This document shows, piece by piece, positions 1 to 9,495 of a stretch of DNA of 64,000 nt. The position numbers were made by a program, and so were the translations under genes. This stretch comes from Aquincola agrisoli (lineage in GTDB: Bacteria > Pseudomonadota > Gammaproteobacteria > Burkholderiales > Burkholderiaceae_C): positions 124,001 to 188,000 of the forward strand of contig NZ_JAZIBG010000048.1 in the NCBI RefSeq assembly GCF_036621135.1, given 5' to 3'. A model generated the notes under the pieces. The model did not search any database and had not been told where the DNA came from. It saw nothing but the letters and a program-made list of their open reading frames with translations. How positions within the stretch are numbered: the stretch's first letter is position 1; each line of letters starts with the position of its first letter.

Positions 1-1
1 G

Positions 2-3000
2 GCGCGCATCGTGTTCGACACCGAGGAGCCGATCGACACGCCGCCGATCTTCAACACGCTCGACGCCGGCCTGCCCAGCAGCGCCGTCACCGCGCTGCCC
101 GCGACCACCGAGGAGCCGACCTTCCTCGTCTCCTGGAGCGGCGCCGACGCCGACGGCGGCTCGGCGCTGGCCAGCTACACGATCTACGTGTCGACCAACG
201 GCGGGGACTGGAACCCCTGGCTCGTCAACACCACGCTGACCGAATCGCTCTACGAGGGCGTGGCCGGCAACCACTACGCGTTCTTCAGCGTGGCACGCGA
301 CAACGCGGGCAACGTGGAAGCCGTGCCCGAGACGGCCGACGCCATGATCTCCGTGGGCGCCGGCAGCGGCTCCATCGTCGGCATCGTGTTCGACGACACC
401 GACGGCGACGGCCGCCACGACACCGGTGAAGCCGGCCTCGGCGGCTGGACGATGTTCCTCGACACCGACGGCGACGGCGTGCTCGACGAAGGCGAGCGCA
501 CCACGCTGACGGCCGCCGACGGCAGCTACCGCTTCGACGACGTCGGCGCCGGCCTCGTCACCGTCGGCCGCGTGCTGCCGCAGGGCTGGCTGTCGACCTC
601 GCCGGCGGACAACCGCCAGGTCGTCACGGTCGTGGCCGACGGCACCGCCGAAGGCGCCGATTTCGGCAGCTTCCAGCGCATCAGCCTCGGCGGCGTGAAG
701 TTCGACGACAGCAACGCCAACGGCGTGCTCGACGCCGGCGAGGCGCTGCTCGCGGGCTGGACGATCCAGCTCGACCGCAACGGCGACGGCAGCATCGACG
801 CCACCGCCGTCACCGGCGCCGACGGCAGCTACCGCTTCGAGAACCTCGGGCCGGGCGTGTACCACCTCAGCGAGGTGGCGCAGGCCGGCTGGCTGCGCAC
901 CACGCCGGGCAACGGCGTGTTCAGCGTGGTCGCCACCAGCGGCCTGGCGGCGGCCGACCTGCACTTCGCGAGCGTGCGCCCGGCGAGCATCTCCGGCGTC
1001 AAGTTCGAGGATGTCGACGGCGACGGCCAGCGCGACGAAGGCGAAGGCCTGCTCGCGGGCTGGACCATCTTCCTCGACAGCAACGGCAACGGCACGCTGG
1101 ACGCGGGCGAGCGCAGCACCGTCACCGGCACCGACGGCAGCTACCGCTTCGACGACCTGCTGCCCGGCAGCTACACGGTCGCCGAGGTCATGCAGGCCGG
1201 CTGGATGCAGACCGCGCCGGCCACGTCCACCGGCTCGGCCTCCATCGGCAACCAGGACCAGGCACTCGAGCTGCCGGACGCCGGCCTCGACACCGCGGCC
1301 CTGTCGCCGTCGGCCACCGCCGGCAACGGCTGGGCCAACACGCTGACCGGGCTCGACGCCTTCCGGGCCGACAGCCGCTTCAGCGGCATCACCGGCAGCG
1401 GCCTGTCGGTGGTGGTGATCGACACCGGCATCGACCTCGACCACGCCTTCTTCGGACCCGACACCGACGGCGACGGCATCGCCGACCGCATCGTCTACCA
1501 GTACGACTTCGCCAACGACGACGCCGACGCGAGCGACCGCAACAACCACGGCTCGCACATCTCCAGCATCATCGGCGGCGCCGACGGCACCTACGGCGGC
1601 GTCGCGCAAGGCGTCGACCTGATCGCGCTGAAGGTCTTCCAGGACAGCGGCAAGGGCTACTTCTCGTACCTCGAGAACGCGCTGCGCTGGGTGGTGGCGC
1701 ATGCCGACGAGTTCAACGTCGGCGTGGTCAACCTGTCGCTGGGCGACGGCGGCAACTGGAACACCGCGATCGGCCGCTTCGGCCTGGCCGACGAACTGGC
1801 CGCGCTGGCCGAGAAGAACATCATCGTCACCGCCGCCTCGGGCAACAACTACGCCCAGTTCGGCGGCGCCTGGGGCGTGGCCTACCCGGCCGCCGACCCG
1901 GCGGTGCTGGCGGTGGGCGCCACCTGGGCCGGCGACCTCGGCGGCCCCTGGAACTACGCGGGCGGCGCGAGCGACTACACGACCGGTGCCGACCAGATCA
2001 CCGCGTTCTCGCAGCGCGATGACGAGCTGCTCGACGTGTTCGCCCCCGGCGCGCGCCTGACCGGCGCCAACGCCAGCGGCGGCCTCACGACGATGCAGGG
2101 CACCAGCCAGGCCTCGGCCTACATGGCCGGCATCGCCGCGCTGGCGCAGGACCTGGCGCAGCAGGCGCTGGGCCGGCGCCTGTCGCTGGCGGAGTTCACG
2201 TCGCTGCTGGACAGCACCTCGCAGCAGATCGTCGACGGCGACGACGAGAACGACAACGTCCGCAACAGCGGCCTCGGCTTCAACCGCGTCGACATGCTGG
2301 CGCTGGCCGAGGCCATCCTCGCGCTGCCGGCTGGCGGCGGCACCGGCACGCCGGGCGGCAGCCCGGGCCAGGGCGGCGGCAGCACCCAGCCGCTGCCCAG
2401 CGCCGCCCCCGCGGCGCACAGCGTCACCGTGGTGGCGGGCGGCAGCGCCACCGGCCTCGACTTCGGCAATTTCAAGCTCGGCCGCATCGACGGCACGCTG
2501 TACCACGATGCCGACGCCGACGGCGTGCGGGACGCGGGCGAGGACGGCACCGGCCTCGGCGGCTTCACCGTCTTCCTCGATGCCAACGGCAACGGCGTCG
2601 CCGACGTCGGCGAGAGCACCACCCTCACCGACGCCAACGGCGCCTACCGCTTCACCGACCTCGGCCCCGGCACGCGCAGCGTCGTCGTGGCGGCCCACGG
2701 CGGCTGGAAGACCGTGGCCGGCCAGGCCGCGGCCACCATCACCAGCGGCGTGGTGGCGACACCGTCGCTGTCGGTCAACGCGCTGCCGACGATCGACCCG
2801 GTCGCCGGCACCCGCGTCGACGAGGGCAGCCCGGTGACGGTGCAGCTCGCCGGCCGCGACAGCGCGGGCGACACGCTGCGCTACGAGCTGGTGGGCGAGG
2901 TGCCGGCCGGCGCCGCCATCGGTGCCGACGGCGTGTTCAGCTGGACACCCGCCGACGGCAGCACGACGCAGACCTTCACCGTGCGTGTCACCGACCTCGC

Positions 3001-4507
3001 CGGCTCCATCGCCGAGCGCAGCTTCGACGTGCAGGTCGACAACGTGGCTCCGACGCTGGCGGCCACCGGCGCCGCCACCGCGTCGACCGGCCAGCCCTAC
3101 GTGCTGTCGCTGTCGGCCACCGACCCCGGCGCCGACACGATCGGCCAGTGGGTGATCGACTGGGGCGACGGCCTGGTGCAGACCGTCAACGGCCACCCGG
3201 CCAGCGTCAGCCACAGCTACGCGGCGGCCGGCAGCTACCAGGTCAGCGCCACGGCGATCGACGAGGACGGCAGCTACACCGTCGCCGGCCCGCAGGTGCA
3301 GGTGGCGCAGACGCCGCTGCAGGTCACCGCGTTCGCGGCGACGAACACCGGCTTCACGCTGCGCTTCAACCGCGTGGTCGACGCCGCGTCGCTCAACCTG
3401 TACGACGCGGCCAGCCACGGCTTCGGCGCGGCCGACATCGTCTTCGCCAACGCCGCCGGCCAGCCGGTGGCGGGCAGCGTGGTGCTCGACGCCGACGGCC
3501 GCGGCCTGACCTTCGTGAAGACCGGCGGCACGCTCGCGGCCGGCGCCTACAGCGTGCGGCTGGCCAGCGGCGCCACCGCGTTCGCCGACCTCGACGGCAA
3601 TGGCGACGGCACGGCTGGCGACGCGTACACCACCTCGTTCACCGCGGCGGCCGGCGGTGCCGTGCTGTCGATCGGCGAGATCGCCCGCGGCCCCGGCCAG
3701 CCGGTCGACCTGCCCGCCACCGGCTCCGGCTTCCCGATCACGCTCACCGGCGCCGCCGGCGCGAAGAACATCGTCTTCACGCTGCGCTACGACGCCAGCC
3801 TGCTGAACGTCACCGGCGTGATCAACGGCGCAGGCCTGCCCGCGGGCAGCAGCCTGATGGCCGACCTGTCGGTGGCCGGCGAGGTGCGCATCACCATCAC
3901 CGCCGCCACGCCGCTGGGCGCCGGCGCGCTGGAGCTGCTGCGGCTGCAGTCCACGGTGCGCGCCGATGCACGCTACGGCGCCAGCCAGGTGCTCGACCTG
4001 AGCGCCATCAGCATCAACGGCGGCACGATCCCCGTGCGCGACGACGACGGCCTGCACGTGGTGGCCTACCTGGGCGACACCGACGGCAGCCGCGGCTACG
4101 GCACCGCCGACGTCGAGCGCCTGCAGCGCGTGCTGACCCGTGCGGACTCCGGCTTCGGCGCCTTCCCGCTGATCGACGCGATGGTGCTGGGCGACATCAA
4201 CGCCAGCGGCACGCTGACCTCGCTGGACGCCGCGCGGCTGCAGCAGAAGGTCGGCGGCGCGGACCGGCCGGAGATCCCGACCATCCCGGTGCTGCCGCCG
4301 CCGGCGCCGGTGGCCCCGTCCATCGACCTCGCCGGCAGCTTCGCCGACTTCGAACTGCGCGACACTGCCAGCGCCCAGACCACGTGGCTCAGCGACTGGA
4401 TGCAGCCCGCGTCCGCCACCGCCGCCGCGAAGGCCCAGGCCGCCAGCAGCCTGATCAAGCTCACACCCGCCAACGTGGCACCCGCCGCATTGCCCACCCT
4501 GAAGTGA
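2..4507 (+). CDS. Giant secreted subtilisin-like protease with SdrD-B-like repeats (5' end outside window)
   Basis: This is a surface or exported serine protease, and the frame is open to the left edge, so the N-terminus is missing. Counting from the GTG at 11, the S8 catalytic triad is visible as Asp471 (VVVIDTGID), His513 (NNHGSH) and Ser699 (GTSQAS), with Asn612 as the oxyanion residue. Four SdrD-B/Cna-B-like repeats carry Asp-rich loops such as DTDGDG and an SYRF strand, at about 119-195, 220-300, 321-400 and 820-905. The protease sits between the third repeat and its usual closing segment. The C-terminal third has cadherin/PKD-like domains, a cohesin-like stretch and two dockerin-like loops near 1353 and 1393. 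The downstream adaptor, M50 and SecA-like genes suggest it is their cargo; that is inference. Confidence 0.85.
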   Translation, partial: ARIVFDTEEPIDTPPIFNTLDAGLPSSAVTALPATTEEPTFLVSWSGADADGGSALASYTIYVSTNGGDWNPWLVNTTLTESLYEGVAGNHYAFFSVARDNAGNVEAVPETADAMISVGAGSGSIVGIVFDDTDGDGRHDTGEAGLGGWTMFLDTDGDGVLDEGERTTLTAADGSYRFDDVGAGLVTVGRVLPQGWLSTSPADNRQVVTVVADGTAEGADFGSFQRISLGGVKFDDSNANGVLDAGEALLAGWTIQLDRNGDGSIDATAVTGADGSYRFENLGPGVYHLSEVAQAGWLRTTPGNGVFSVVATSGLAAADLHFASVRPASISGVKFEDVDGDGQRDEGEGLLAGWTIFLDSNGNGTLDAGERSTVTGTDGSYRFDDLLPGSYTVAEVMQAGWMQTAPATSTGSASIGNQDQALELPDAGLDTAALSPSATAGNGWANTLTGLDAFRADSRFSGITGSGLSVVVIDTGIDLDHAFFGPDTDGDGIADRIVYQYDFANDDADASDRNNHGSHISSIIGGADGTYGGVAQGVDLIALKVFQDSGKGYFSYLENALRWVVAHADEFNVGVVNLSLGDGGNWNTAIGRFGLADELAALAEKNIIVTAASGNNYAQFGGAWGVAYPAADPAVLAVGATWAGDLGGPWNYAGGASDYTTGADQITAFSQRDDELLDVFAPGARLTGANASGGLTTMQGTSQASAYMAGIAALAQDLAQQALGRRLSLAEFTSLLDSTSQQIVDGDDENDNVRNSGLGFNRVDMLALAEAILALPAGGGTGTPGGSPGQGGGSTQPLPSAAPAAHSVTVVAGGSATGLDFGNFKLGRIDGTLYHDADADGVRDAGEDGTGLGGFTVFLDANGNGVADVGESTTLTDANGAYRFTDLGPGTRSVVVAAHGGWKTVAGQAAATITSGVVATPSLSVNALPTIDPVAGTRVDEGSPVTVQLAGRDSAGDTLRYELVGEVPAGAAIGADGVFSWTPADGSTTQTFTVRVTDLAGSIAERSFDVQVDNVAPTLAATGAATASTGQPYVLSLSATDPGADTIGQWVIDWGDGLVQTVNGHPASVSHSYAAAGSYQVSATAIDEDGSYTVAGPQVQVAQTPLQVTAFAATNTGFTLRFNRVVDAASLNLYDAASHGFGAADIVFANAAGQPVAGSVVLDADGRGLTFVKTGGTLAAGAYSVRLASGATAFADLDGNGDGTAGDAYTTSFTAAAGGAVLSIGEIARGPGQPVDLPATGSGFPITLTGAAGAKNIVFTLRYDASLLNVTGVINGAGLPAGSSLMADLSVAGEVRITITAATPLGAGALELLRLQSTVRADARYGASQVLDLSAISINGGTIPVRDDDGLHVVAYLGDTDGSRGYGTADVERLQRVLTRADSGFGAFPLIDAMVLGDINASGTLTSLDAARLQQKVGGADRPEIPTIPVLPPPAPVAPSIDLAGSFADFELRDTASAQTTWLSDWMQPASATAAAKAQAASSLIKLTPANVAPAALPTLK

Positions 4508-4509
4508 CC

Positions 4510-4824
4510 ATGACCGATACCCCCAAGACCCCTGCCGACAACACCCCCGCCGCCCCCGCGGCCAAGGGCGCCGCCGGCCCGCGCCTGAAGTGGAACGTCG
4601 AGGGCCTGAAGAGCTCCTACGTCAACTTCGCCAACGCCAACAGCACGCGCGAAGAGGTGGTGCTGAACTTCGGCCTGAACGCCGCCTGGGACCGCAGCCA
4701 GGCCGAGACCGAGATCGAGCTGGCGCACCGCATCGTGATGAGCCCCTTCGCCGCCAAGCGGCTGTCGGACCTGCTGGTGCGGCTGATGGCCGAGTACGAG
4801 GCGCGCCACGGCAAGCTCGAGTAA
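4510..4824 (+). CDS. DUF3467 family protein
   Basis: This 104-residue protein begins with a Pro/Ala/Lys-rich disordered tail of about 28 residues. The compact DUF3467 core follows: LKWNVEGLKSSYVNFAN, then a predicted beta segment and the helix AAKRLSDLLVRLMAEYE. The family is small, cytoplasmic and of unknown role. The ATG lies two bases after the protease stop codon, so the two are probably co-transcribed. A link to export, for example as a chaperone or regulator of the locus, is inferred only from position. Confidence 0.85.
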   Translation: MTDTPKTPADNTPAAPAAKGAAGPRLKWNVEGLKSSYVNFANANSTREEVVLNFGLNAAWDRSQAETEIELAHRIVMSPFAAKRLSDLLVRLMAEYEARHGKLE

Positions 4825-4874
4825 GCGCCACTATCCGCGACCCCCTGCCGACGCCCCCCCCGCCGCACCCGACC

Positions 4875-6725
4875 TTGTCCGCCCTGTCCGAAGCCGAATC
4901 CGCCGCGCTGCCGCAGCGCGGCGCGCCCGTGGGCGCCGACGGCGACCCGTGGGCGGCGCTGGGCGGCGCCCGCAGCGCCGAGCAGCTCTGCACCGCCTGG
5001 CTCTTCCTGCTGTGCCGGCGCATCCCGCCGACCCGGGCGGCCCTGCTGCTGCTGAAGGACGCGCAGGGCACCTTCGTGCCGGCGGCGATGTTCCCGGCGC
5101 CGCTCGACGCCGGCTACCTCGCCGAGGTCGCGCAGCAGGCCCTGAACAGCGGGGCCGGCGCGCGCCAGCCGCAGCCCGACGGCAGCCTGCGGCTGGCCTA
5201 CCCGCTGGCCTCGATGGGCACGATGCACGGCGTCGTCGTGCTCGACCTCGGGCCCTGCGACGAGCTGGGCCTCACGCGGCACCTGCGCGACCTGCACTGG
5301 GGCGCGGGCTGGCTGCTCGACCTGGTGCACCGCCGCTCGATCGGCGAGCGCGACCAGCGGCTGGCGCACGCCGGCTTCCTGCTCGACCTGCAGGCCGCGC
5401 TGATGGCGCAGCCAGACGCCGAACGCGCGCTGTTCACGCTGGTCAACCGGCTGGCGGCGCATTTCGGCTGCCACCAGGTGCTGGTCGGCACCGCGCGCGG
5501 CCACGCGGTCCAGGTGCGGGCGATGTCGCACGCCGCCTGGTTCGACGAACGCGCCAACCTGCTGCGCGGGGCGGCCCAGGCGATGGACGAGGCCTACGAC
5601 CAGCGGGCGCGCACCACCCTGCCCGAATCCGAGGGCGATGGCACGCCCCGGCTCACCGCGGCGCTGCGGCGCTACGCCGCCGACGCCCGGTGCGCCGCCG
5701 TGTGCGCGCTGCCGCTGGAGCACGGCAATACGCTGGCCGGCGTGTGCCTTCTGCAGCGCGACACGCCCTTCGACGCCGGCGAACTGCAGCTGCTCGACAC
5801 GCTGGGCCTGGCGATCGGCCCGGTGGTCGGCCTGCGGCTGGCCGGCGACGAGAGCCTGCCCGCCCATGCCGGGCGCAGCACGCGCTGGCTGCTCTCGCGC
5901 CTGGGCGACGGCTCGCGGCCCGGCTGGAAGCTCGCCGGCGTCGCCGCGGCGCTGGCGCTGGCGGTGCTCGCGCTGGTGGAGGTCGACTACCGCGTCGCGT
6001 CGAAGGCGCTGGTCGAGGGTGCGGTGCAGCGCGCCGCGGTCGCGCCCTTCGACGGCTTCGTGCGCGAGGCGCCCGCGCGGGCCGGCGACACGGTGCGCAA
6101 GGGCGAGGTGCTCGCGCTGCTCGAAGACAAGGACCTGCGGCTGGAAAGCCAGCGCTGGCAGGCCGAACTCGACATCGCGGAAAAGCGCGAACGCGAATCA
6201 CGCGCCAACGGCGAGCGTGCCGAGCTGCGGCTCGCCGCCGCGCAGGCCGCGCAGGCCCGCGCGCAGCTCGATCTCGTCAACGAGAAGCTGGCGCGCGTGC
6301 AGGTGGTCGCGCCGTTCGACGGCGTCGTGGTGCGCGGCGACCTGTCGCAGCAGCTCGGCTCGCCGGTCGAGATCGGCAAGGTGCTGTTCGAGCTGGCGCC
6401 GCTCGACGCCTGGCGCGTGATCCTGCAGGTCGACGAGCGCGACATCGCCCACATCGCCGAGCAACGCAGCGGCGAGCTGGTGCTGTCCAGCCTGCCCGAC
6501 AAGACCTGGCCGCTGCGGGTCAGCAAGATCACGCCGGTGTCGGTGCCCGAGGACGGGCGCAACCATTTCCGCGTCGAGGCGGAACTGGACGGGCCGGCGG
6601 GCGACGTGCGGCCGGGCATGGAAGGCGTGGCCAAGGTCGCCTCCGCGCCGCGCAGCCTGCTGTGGATCTGGACGCACCGCTTCACCGACTGGCTGCGCCT
6701 CGCGCTGTGGCGTCTCGCGCCGTGA
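4875..6725 (+). CDS. GAF-like / HlyD-family membrane fusion protein
   Basis: This is an inner-membrane periplasmic adaptor of about 616 residues with an unusually long cytoplasmic N-terminus. Residues about 20-340 look like one or two GAF-type sensor domains (for example the strand AVCALPLEHGNTLAGVCLLQ). One transmembrane helix follows near 353-372. The periplasmic part has a lipoyl half-motif (APFDGFVREAPARAGDTVRKG), a coiled-coil hairpin, the second half-motif (APFDGVVVRGDLSQQLG) and a beta-barrel. No ATG is available: TTG at 4875 and GTG at 4929 are both possible, neither with a good ribosome-binding site, so the exact start is uncertain. Confidence 0.8.
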   Translation: MSALSEAESAALPQRGAPVGADGDPWAALGGARSAEQLCTAWLFLLCRRIPPTRAALLLLKDAQGTFVPAAMFPAPLDAGYLAEVAQQALNSGAGARQPQPDGSLRLAYPLASMGTMHGVVVLDLGPCDELGLTRHLRDLHWGAGWLLDLVHRRSIGERDQRLAHAGFLLDLQAALMAQPDAERALFTLVNRLAAHFGCHQVLVGTARGHAVQVRAMSHAAWFDERANLLRGAAQAMDEAYDQRARTTLPESEGDGTPRLTAALRRYAADARCAAVCALPLEHGNTLAGVCLLQRDTPFDAGELQLLDTLGLAIGPVVGLRLAGDESLPAHAGRSTRWLLSRLGDGSRPGWKLAGVAAALALAVLALVEVDYRVASKALVEGAVQRAAVAPFDGFVREAPARAGDTVRKGEVLALLEDKDLRLESQRWQAELDIAEKRERESRANGERAELRLAAAQAAQARAQLDLVNEKLARVQVVAPFDGVVVRGDLSQQLGSPVEIGKVLFELAPLDAWRVILQVDERDIAHIAEQRSGELVLSSLPDKTWPLRVSKITPVSVPEDGRNHFRVEAELDGPAGDVRPGMEGVAKVASAPRSLLWIWTHRFTDWLRLALWRLAP

Positions 6726-6831
6726 AAGCAATGTCTCGCGGCGTGCCGCGGGCCGAGCGCCGGGCCGCCCCAAGCCGGCCCGCCGTCCCCTCGGGGGACC
6801 GGCGAACGTACCCGTTCGACGAGGGGCTGGC

Positions 6832-8994
6832 ATGACCACTCATGGCCAGGCGCTGAGCTCCACGCACTGGTGGCGCGTGGCGCCGCTGAAGCCGCGGCTG
6901 CGCGGCCATGTGCAGATCCACCGCCACGTCTACCGCGGCCGCACCTGGTACGTGGTCGAGGACCGCGTCGCGGCCAAGTTCTACCGCTTCAACTTCGCGT
7001 CGTACCGCGTCATCGACCTGTTCGACGGCCGGCGCTCGCTGCAGGAGGTCTGGGACCGCCTGGCCGCCGAGATCGGCGAGGACACGCCGACGCAGGAGGA
7101 AGTGGTGCAGCTGCTCGGCCAGCTGCATACCGCCGACCTGCTGCAGTTCGACGTGACGCCCGACGCCGCCGAGCTGCTCGAGCGCCGCGGCAAGGAGCGG
7201 CGCAAGCGTTTCATCGGCCGCTTCCTCAACCCGATGTCGATCCGCTTTCCGCTGTTCGACCCCGACCGCTTCCTCGCCTGGCTGGCCCGCGTGATGCAGC
7301 CGCTGCTGGGCTGGCCCGGCGCGCTGCTGTGGATCGCGGCGGTGCTGCCGGCGCTGCTGCTGGTGCCCTCCCACTGGCCCGACCTGACGCAGAACTTCGG
7401 CGAGCAGTTGCTGGCCGCCGACAACCTGCTGCTGATGGCGCTGGTGTTCCCGCTGCTGAAGGCGTGCCACGAGCTCGGCCACGGCCTGGCGCTCAAGCGC
7501 CGCGGCAGCGAGGTGCACGAGATGGGCGTGATGCTGCTGGTGTTCTTCCCGGTGCCCTACGTCGACGCGTCGGGCGCCTCGGCCTATGCCGACAAGCGCG
7601 ACCGCATGCTCGTCGGCGCCGCGGGCATGCTGGCCGAGATCTTCCTGGCCGCGCTCGCCTTCTATGCCTGGCTGCTGCTGGAGCCGGGGCTCGCGCGCTC
7701 GCTGGCCTACAACGTGGTGGTGATCGGCAGCGTCACGACCGTGCTCTTCAACGCCAACCCGCTGCTGCGCTACGACGGCTACTACGTGCTGATGGACGCC
7801 ATCGAGGTGCCCAACCTCGGCCAGCGCGCCAACCGCTTCTGGCTGCGCATGATCGAGGAGCGGGTGTTCGGCGTGCCGCCCAGCCCGAAGGCCGAGGCCG
7901 CCGACCTGCCGGCCGAGCGCCGCTGGTTCTGGTTCTACGCGCCGGCCGCGCTGGTGTACCGGCTGTCGGTGAGCCTGGGCATCGCGCTGTTCATCGCGAC
8001 CGAGTACTTCTTCTTCGGCGTCGCGATGGCGCTGTGGACGGTGGGCTCCAGCATCGTGTGGCCGCTGGGCAAGGGCCTGGCCGCGCTGTGGCGCGAACCG
8101 CGCTTCCGCGCCCGCGCGACGCGGGTACGCGCCGTGCTGGCCGGCACCGTGGCGGTGGCGGGCATCGCGCTCTTCGTGGTGCCGATGCCGCACCACACGC
8201 ACGCCGAAGGCGTCGTCTGGGCGCCGGAAGACGCCATCCTGCGCGCCGGCGGCAGCGGCTTTGTCACGCGCCTGCGGGCGGAGCCCGGCGACCGCATCGA
8301 GCCCGGCCAGGTGCTGCTCGAGAGCGTCGACCCCGAGCTGCGCGCCAGGCTCGCCGAGCAGGAGGCCAAGCGCGAGGAAGCGCAGTCGCGCGTCGACGCC
8401 GCCTGGGGCGTGGCGCCGGCGCGGGCCGGCCAGCTACAGGACGCGCTGCACCGCGAGCACGCCGCGCTGCAGCGCCTGCAGGACGACGCGGCGCTGCTCA
8501 CGCTGCGTGCGCGGGCCGGCGGCGAGCTGATGGCCGGCACCTGGCACGACCTGCCGCAGCGCTACGTGAAGAAAGGCGAGGTGCTCGGCTACGTCGTCGG
8601 CGAGTACGTGCCGGTGGTGCGCGTGGTCGTGCAGCAGGACGGCGTCGATCCGGTGCGGCTGGCGACCCGGGCCGTCGAGGTCAAGCTGCCGCAGGCCGTG
8701 GGACAGACGCTGCAGGGCCGGCTGCTGCGCGAGGTGCCCAAGGCCGGCACCGAGCTGCCCAGCGCCGCGCTCGGCCAGCGCGGCGGGGGCGAGATCGCGC
8801 TCGACCCGTCGGACGAGAAGGGGCTGAAGGCGCTGAAGTCGGTGTTCGAGTTCGAGGTCGAGCTGCCTCCCGGCACGCCGGTGCGCTTTCTCGGCAGCCG
8901 CGCCTGGGTGCGGTTCGCGCACCCGGCCGAGCCGATCGGCCAGCGCTGGCTGCGCGGGCTGCGGCGGCTGTTCCTCTCGCATTTCGGGGTGTAG
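6832..8994 (+). CDS. PqqD-like / M50 site-2-protease-like / HlyD-like fusion membrane protein
   Basis: This is a 720-residue polytopic membrane protein. Residues about 25-110 resemble a PqqD-like winged fold, the same fold as RiPP recognition elements. The M50 zinc-protease core follows, with HELGH at 213-217 and the partner motif NPLLRYDGYY (Asp315) between transmembrane helices. After another membrane segment near 440, the C-terminus has lipoyl-like and beta-barrel parts typical of HlyD adaptors. Families with this layout are found near peptide or protein exporters. It may recognise and process the exported substrate, which is inference. The ATG follows GAGGGG. Confidence 0.85.
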   Translation: MTTHGQALSSTHWWRVAPLKPRLRGHVQIHRHVYRGRTWYVVEDRVAAKFYRFNFASYRVIDLFDGRRSLQEVWDRLAAEIGEDTPTQEEVVQLLGQLHTADLLQFDVTPDAAELLERRGKERRKRFIGRFLNPMSIRFPLFDPDRFLAWLARVMQPLLGWPGALLWIAAVLPALLLVPSHWPDLTQNFGEQLLAADNLLLMALVFPLLKACHELGHGLALKRRGSEVHEMGVMLLVFFPVPYVDASGASAYADKRDRMLVGAAGMLAEIFLAALAFYAWLLLEPGLARSLAYNVVVIGSVTTVLFNANPLLRYDGYYVLMDAIEVPNLGQRANRFWLRMIEERVFGVPPSPKAEAADLPAERRWFWFYAPAALVYRLSVSLGIALFIATEYFFFGVAMALWTVGSSIVWPLGKGLAALWREPRFRARATRVRAVLAGTVAVAGIALFVVPMPHHTHAEGVVWAPEDAILRAGGSGFVTRLRAEPGDRIEPGQVLLESVDPELRARLAEQEAKREEAQSRVDAAWGVAPARAGQLQDALHREHAALQRLQDDAALLTLRARAGGELMAGTWHDLPQRYVKKGEVLGYVVGEYVPVVRVVVQQDGVDPVRLATRAVEVKLPQAVGQTLQGRLLREVPKAGTELPSAALGQRGGGEIALDPSDEKGLKALKSVFEFEVELPPGTPVRFLGSRAWVRFAHPAEPIGQRWLRGLRRLFLSHFGV

Positions 8995-9000
8995 CGTGCC

Positions 9001-9495
9001 ATGGCGCCGGGCTACAGCGAATCGCCGCGCGGGCTGGTCTACACCGAGCGCCCGATGGCCTGGCCGCTGCGCGGCTTCATCCTGCTGGTGGGCCTGGGGG
9101 TGTTCGTGGTCCCCGTGCCCTTCGCCCTGCATGCACCGTGGCGCACGCCGGAGCTCTCGACGCTGCTGGCGGTGGCGTGCATCGTCCTGCCCTGCCTGGT
9201 GGGCGCCCTCTTCGTGCGGATCGCGCTGGGCGGACCGCGCCGCATCGAGTTCGACCGCGCCGGGCGCTGCCTGCTGCACACGCGCCGCGGGCTGCTGGGC
9301 ACACGGCAACTGCGGATCGGCTTCGACCGCATCGACCGCATCGAGATCGTGCGGCGGGAATCGATGGACTACCCCGACTTCTTCGCGCTGATGCTGCACG
9401 CGGCGGGCCGCAGGCCGATGGAGGTGGGTGCCTTCGACGACCCGGCGCAGGCGCAGCACTGGCAGCGGCGCATCGAGGCGCTGGTGCGTGCATGA
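9001..9495 (+). CDS. Small two-helix membrane protein, PH-like C-terminal domain
   Basis: This 164-residue protein has two hydrophobic helices (about residues 20-43 and 52-75). A soluble C-terminal domain rich in short strands follows (RIEFDRAGRCLLHTRR, then FDRIDRIEIVRRES), resembling bacterial PH-like membrane-associated domains. I do not recognise a named family. Six bases separate it from the M50 gene, and its stop codon overlaps the next ATG (ATGA), so it is probably an accessory subunit of the same export machinery. Confidence 0.75.
   Translation: MAPGYSESPRGLVYTERPMAWPLRGFILLVGLGVFVVPVPFALHAPWRTPELSTLLAVACIVLPCLVGALFVRIALGGPRRIEFDRAGRCLLHTRRGLLGTRQLRIGFDRIDRIEIVRRESMDYPDFFALMLHAAGRRPMEVGAFDDPAQAQHWQRRIEALVRA

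Noticed and set aside
3148..4824. Long open frame of 558 codons covering the protease end and DUF3467
   Set aside because: Only the last 104 codons form a recognisable protein; the upstream part is an Arg-rich shadow frame caused by high GC.
6870..9491. Open frame joined in front of the SecA-like protein
   Set aside because: The sequence there is an Arg/Ala-rich shadow of the M50 and membrane-protein genes; SecA homology begins just after the ATG at 9492.
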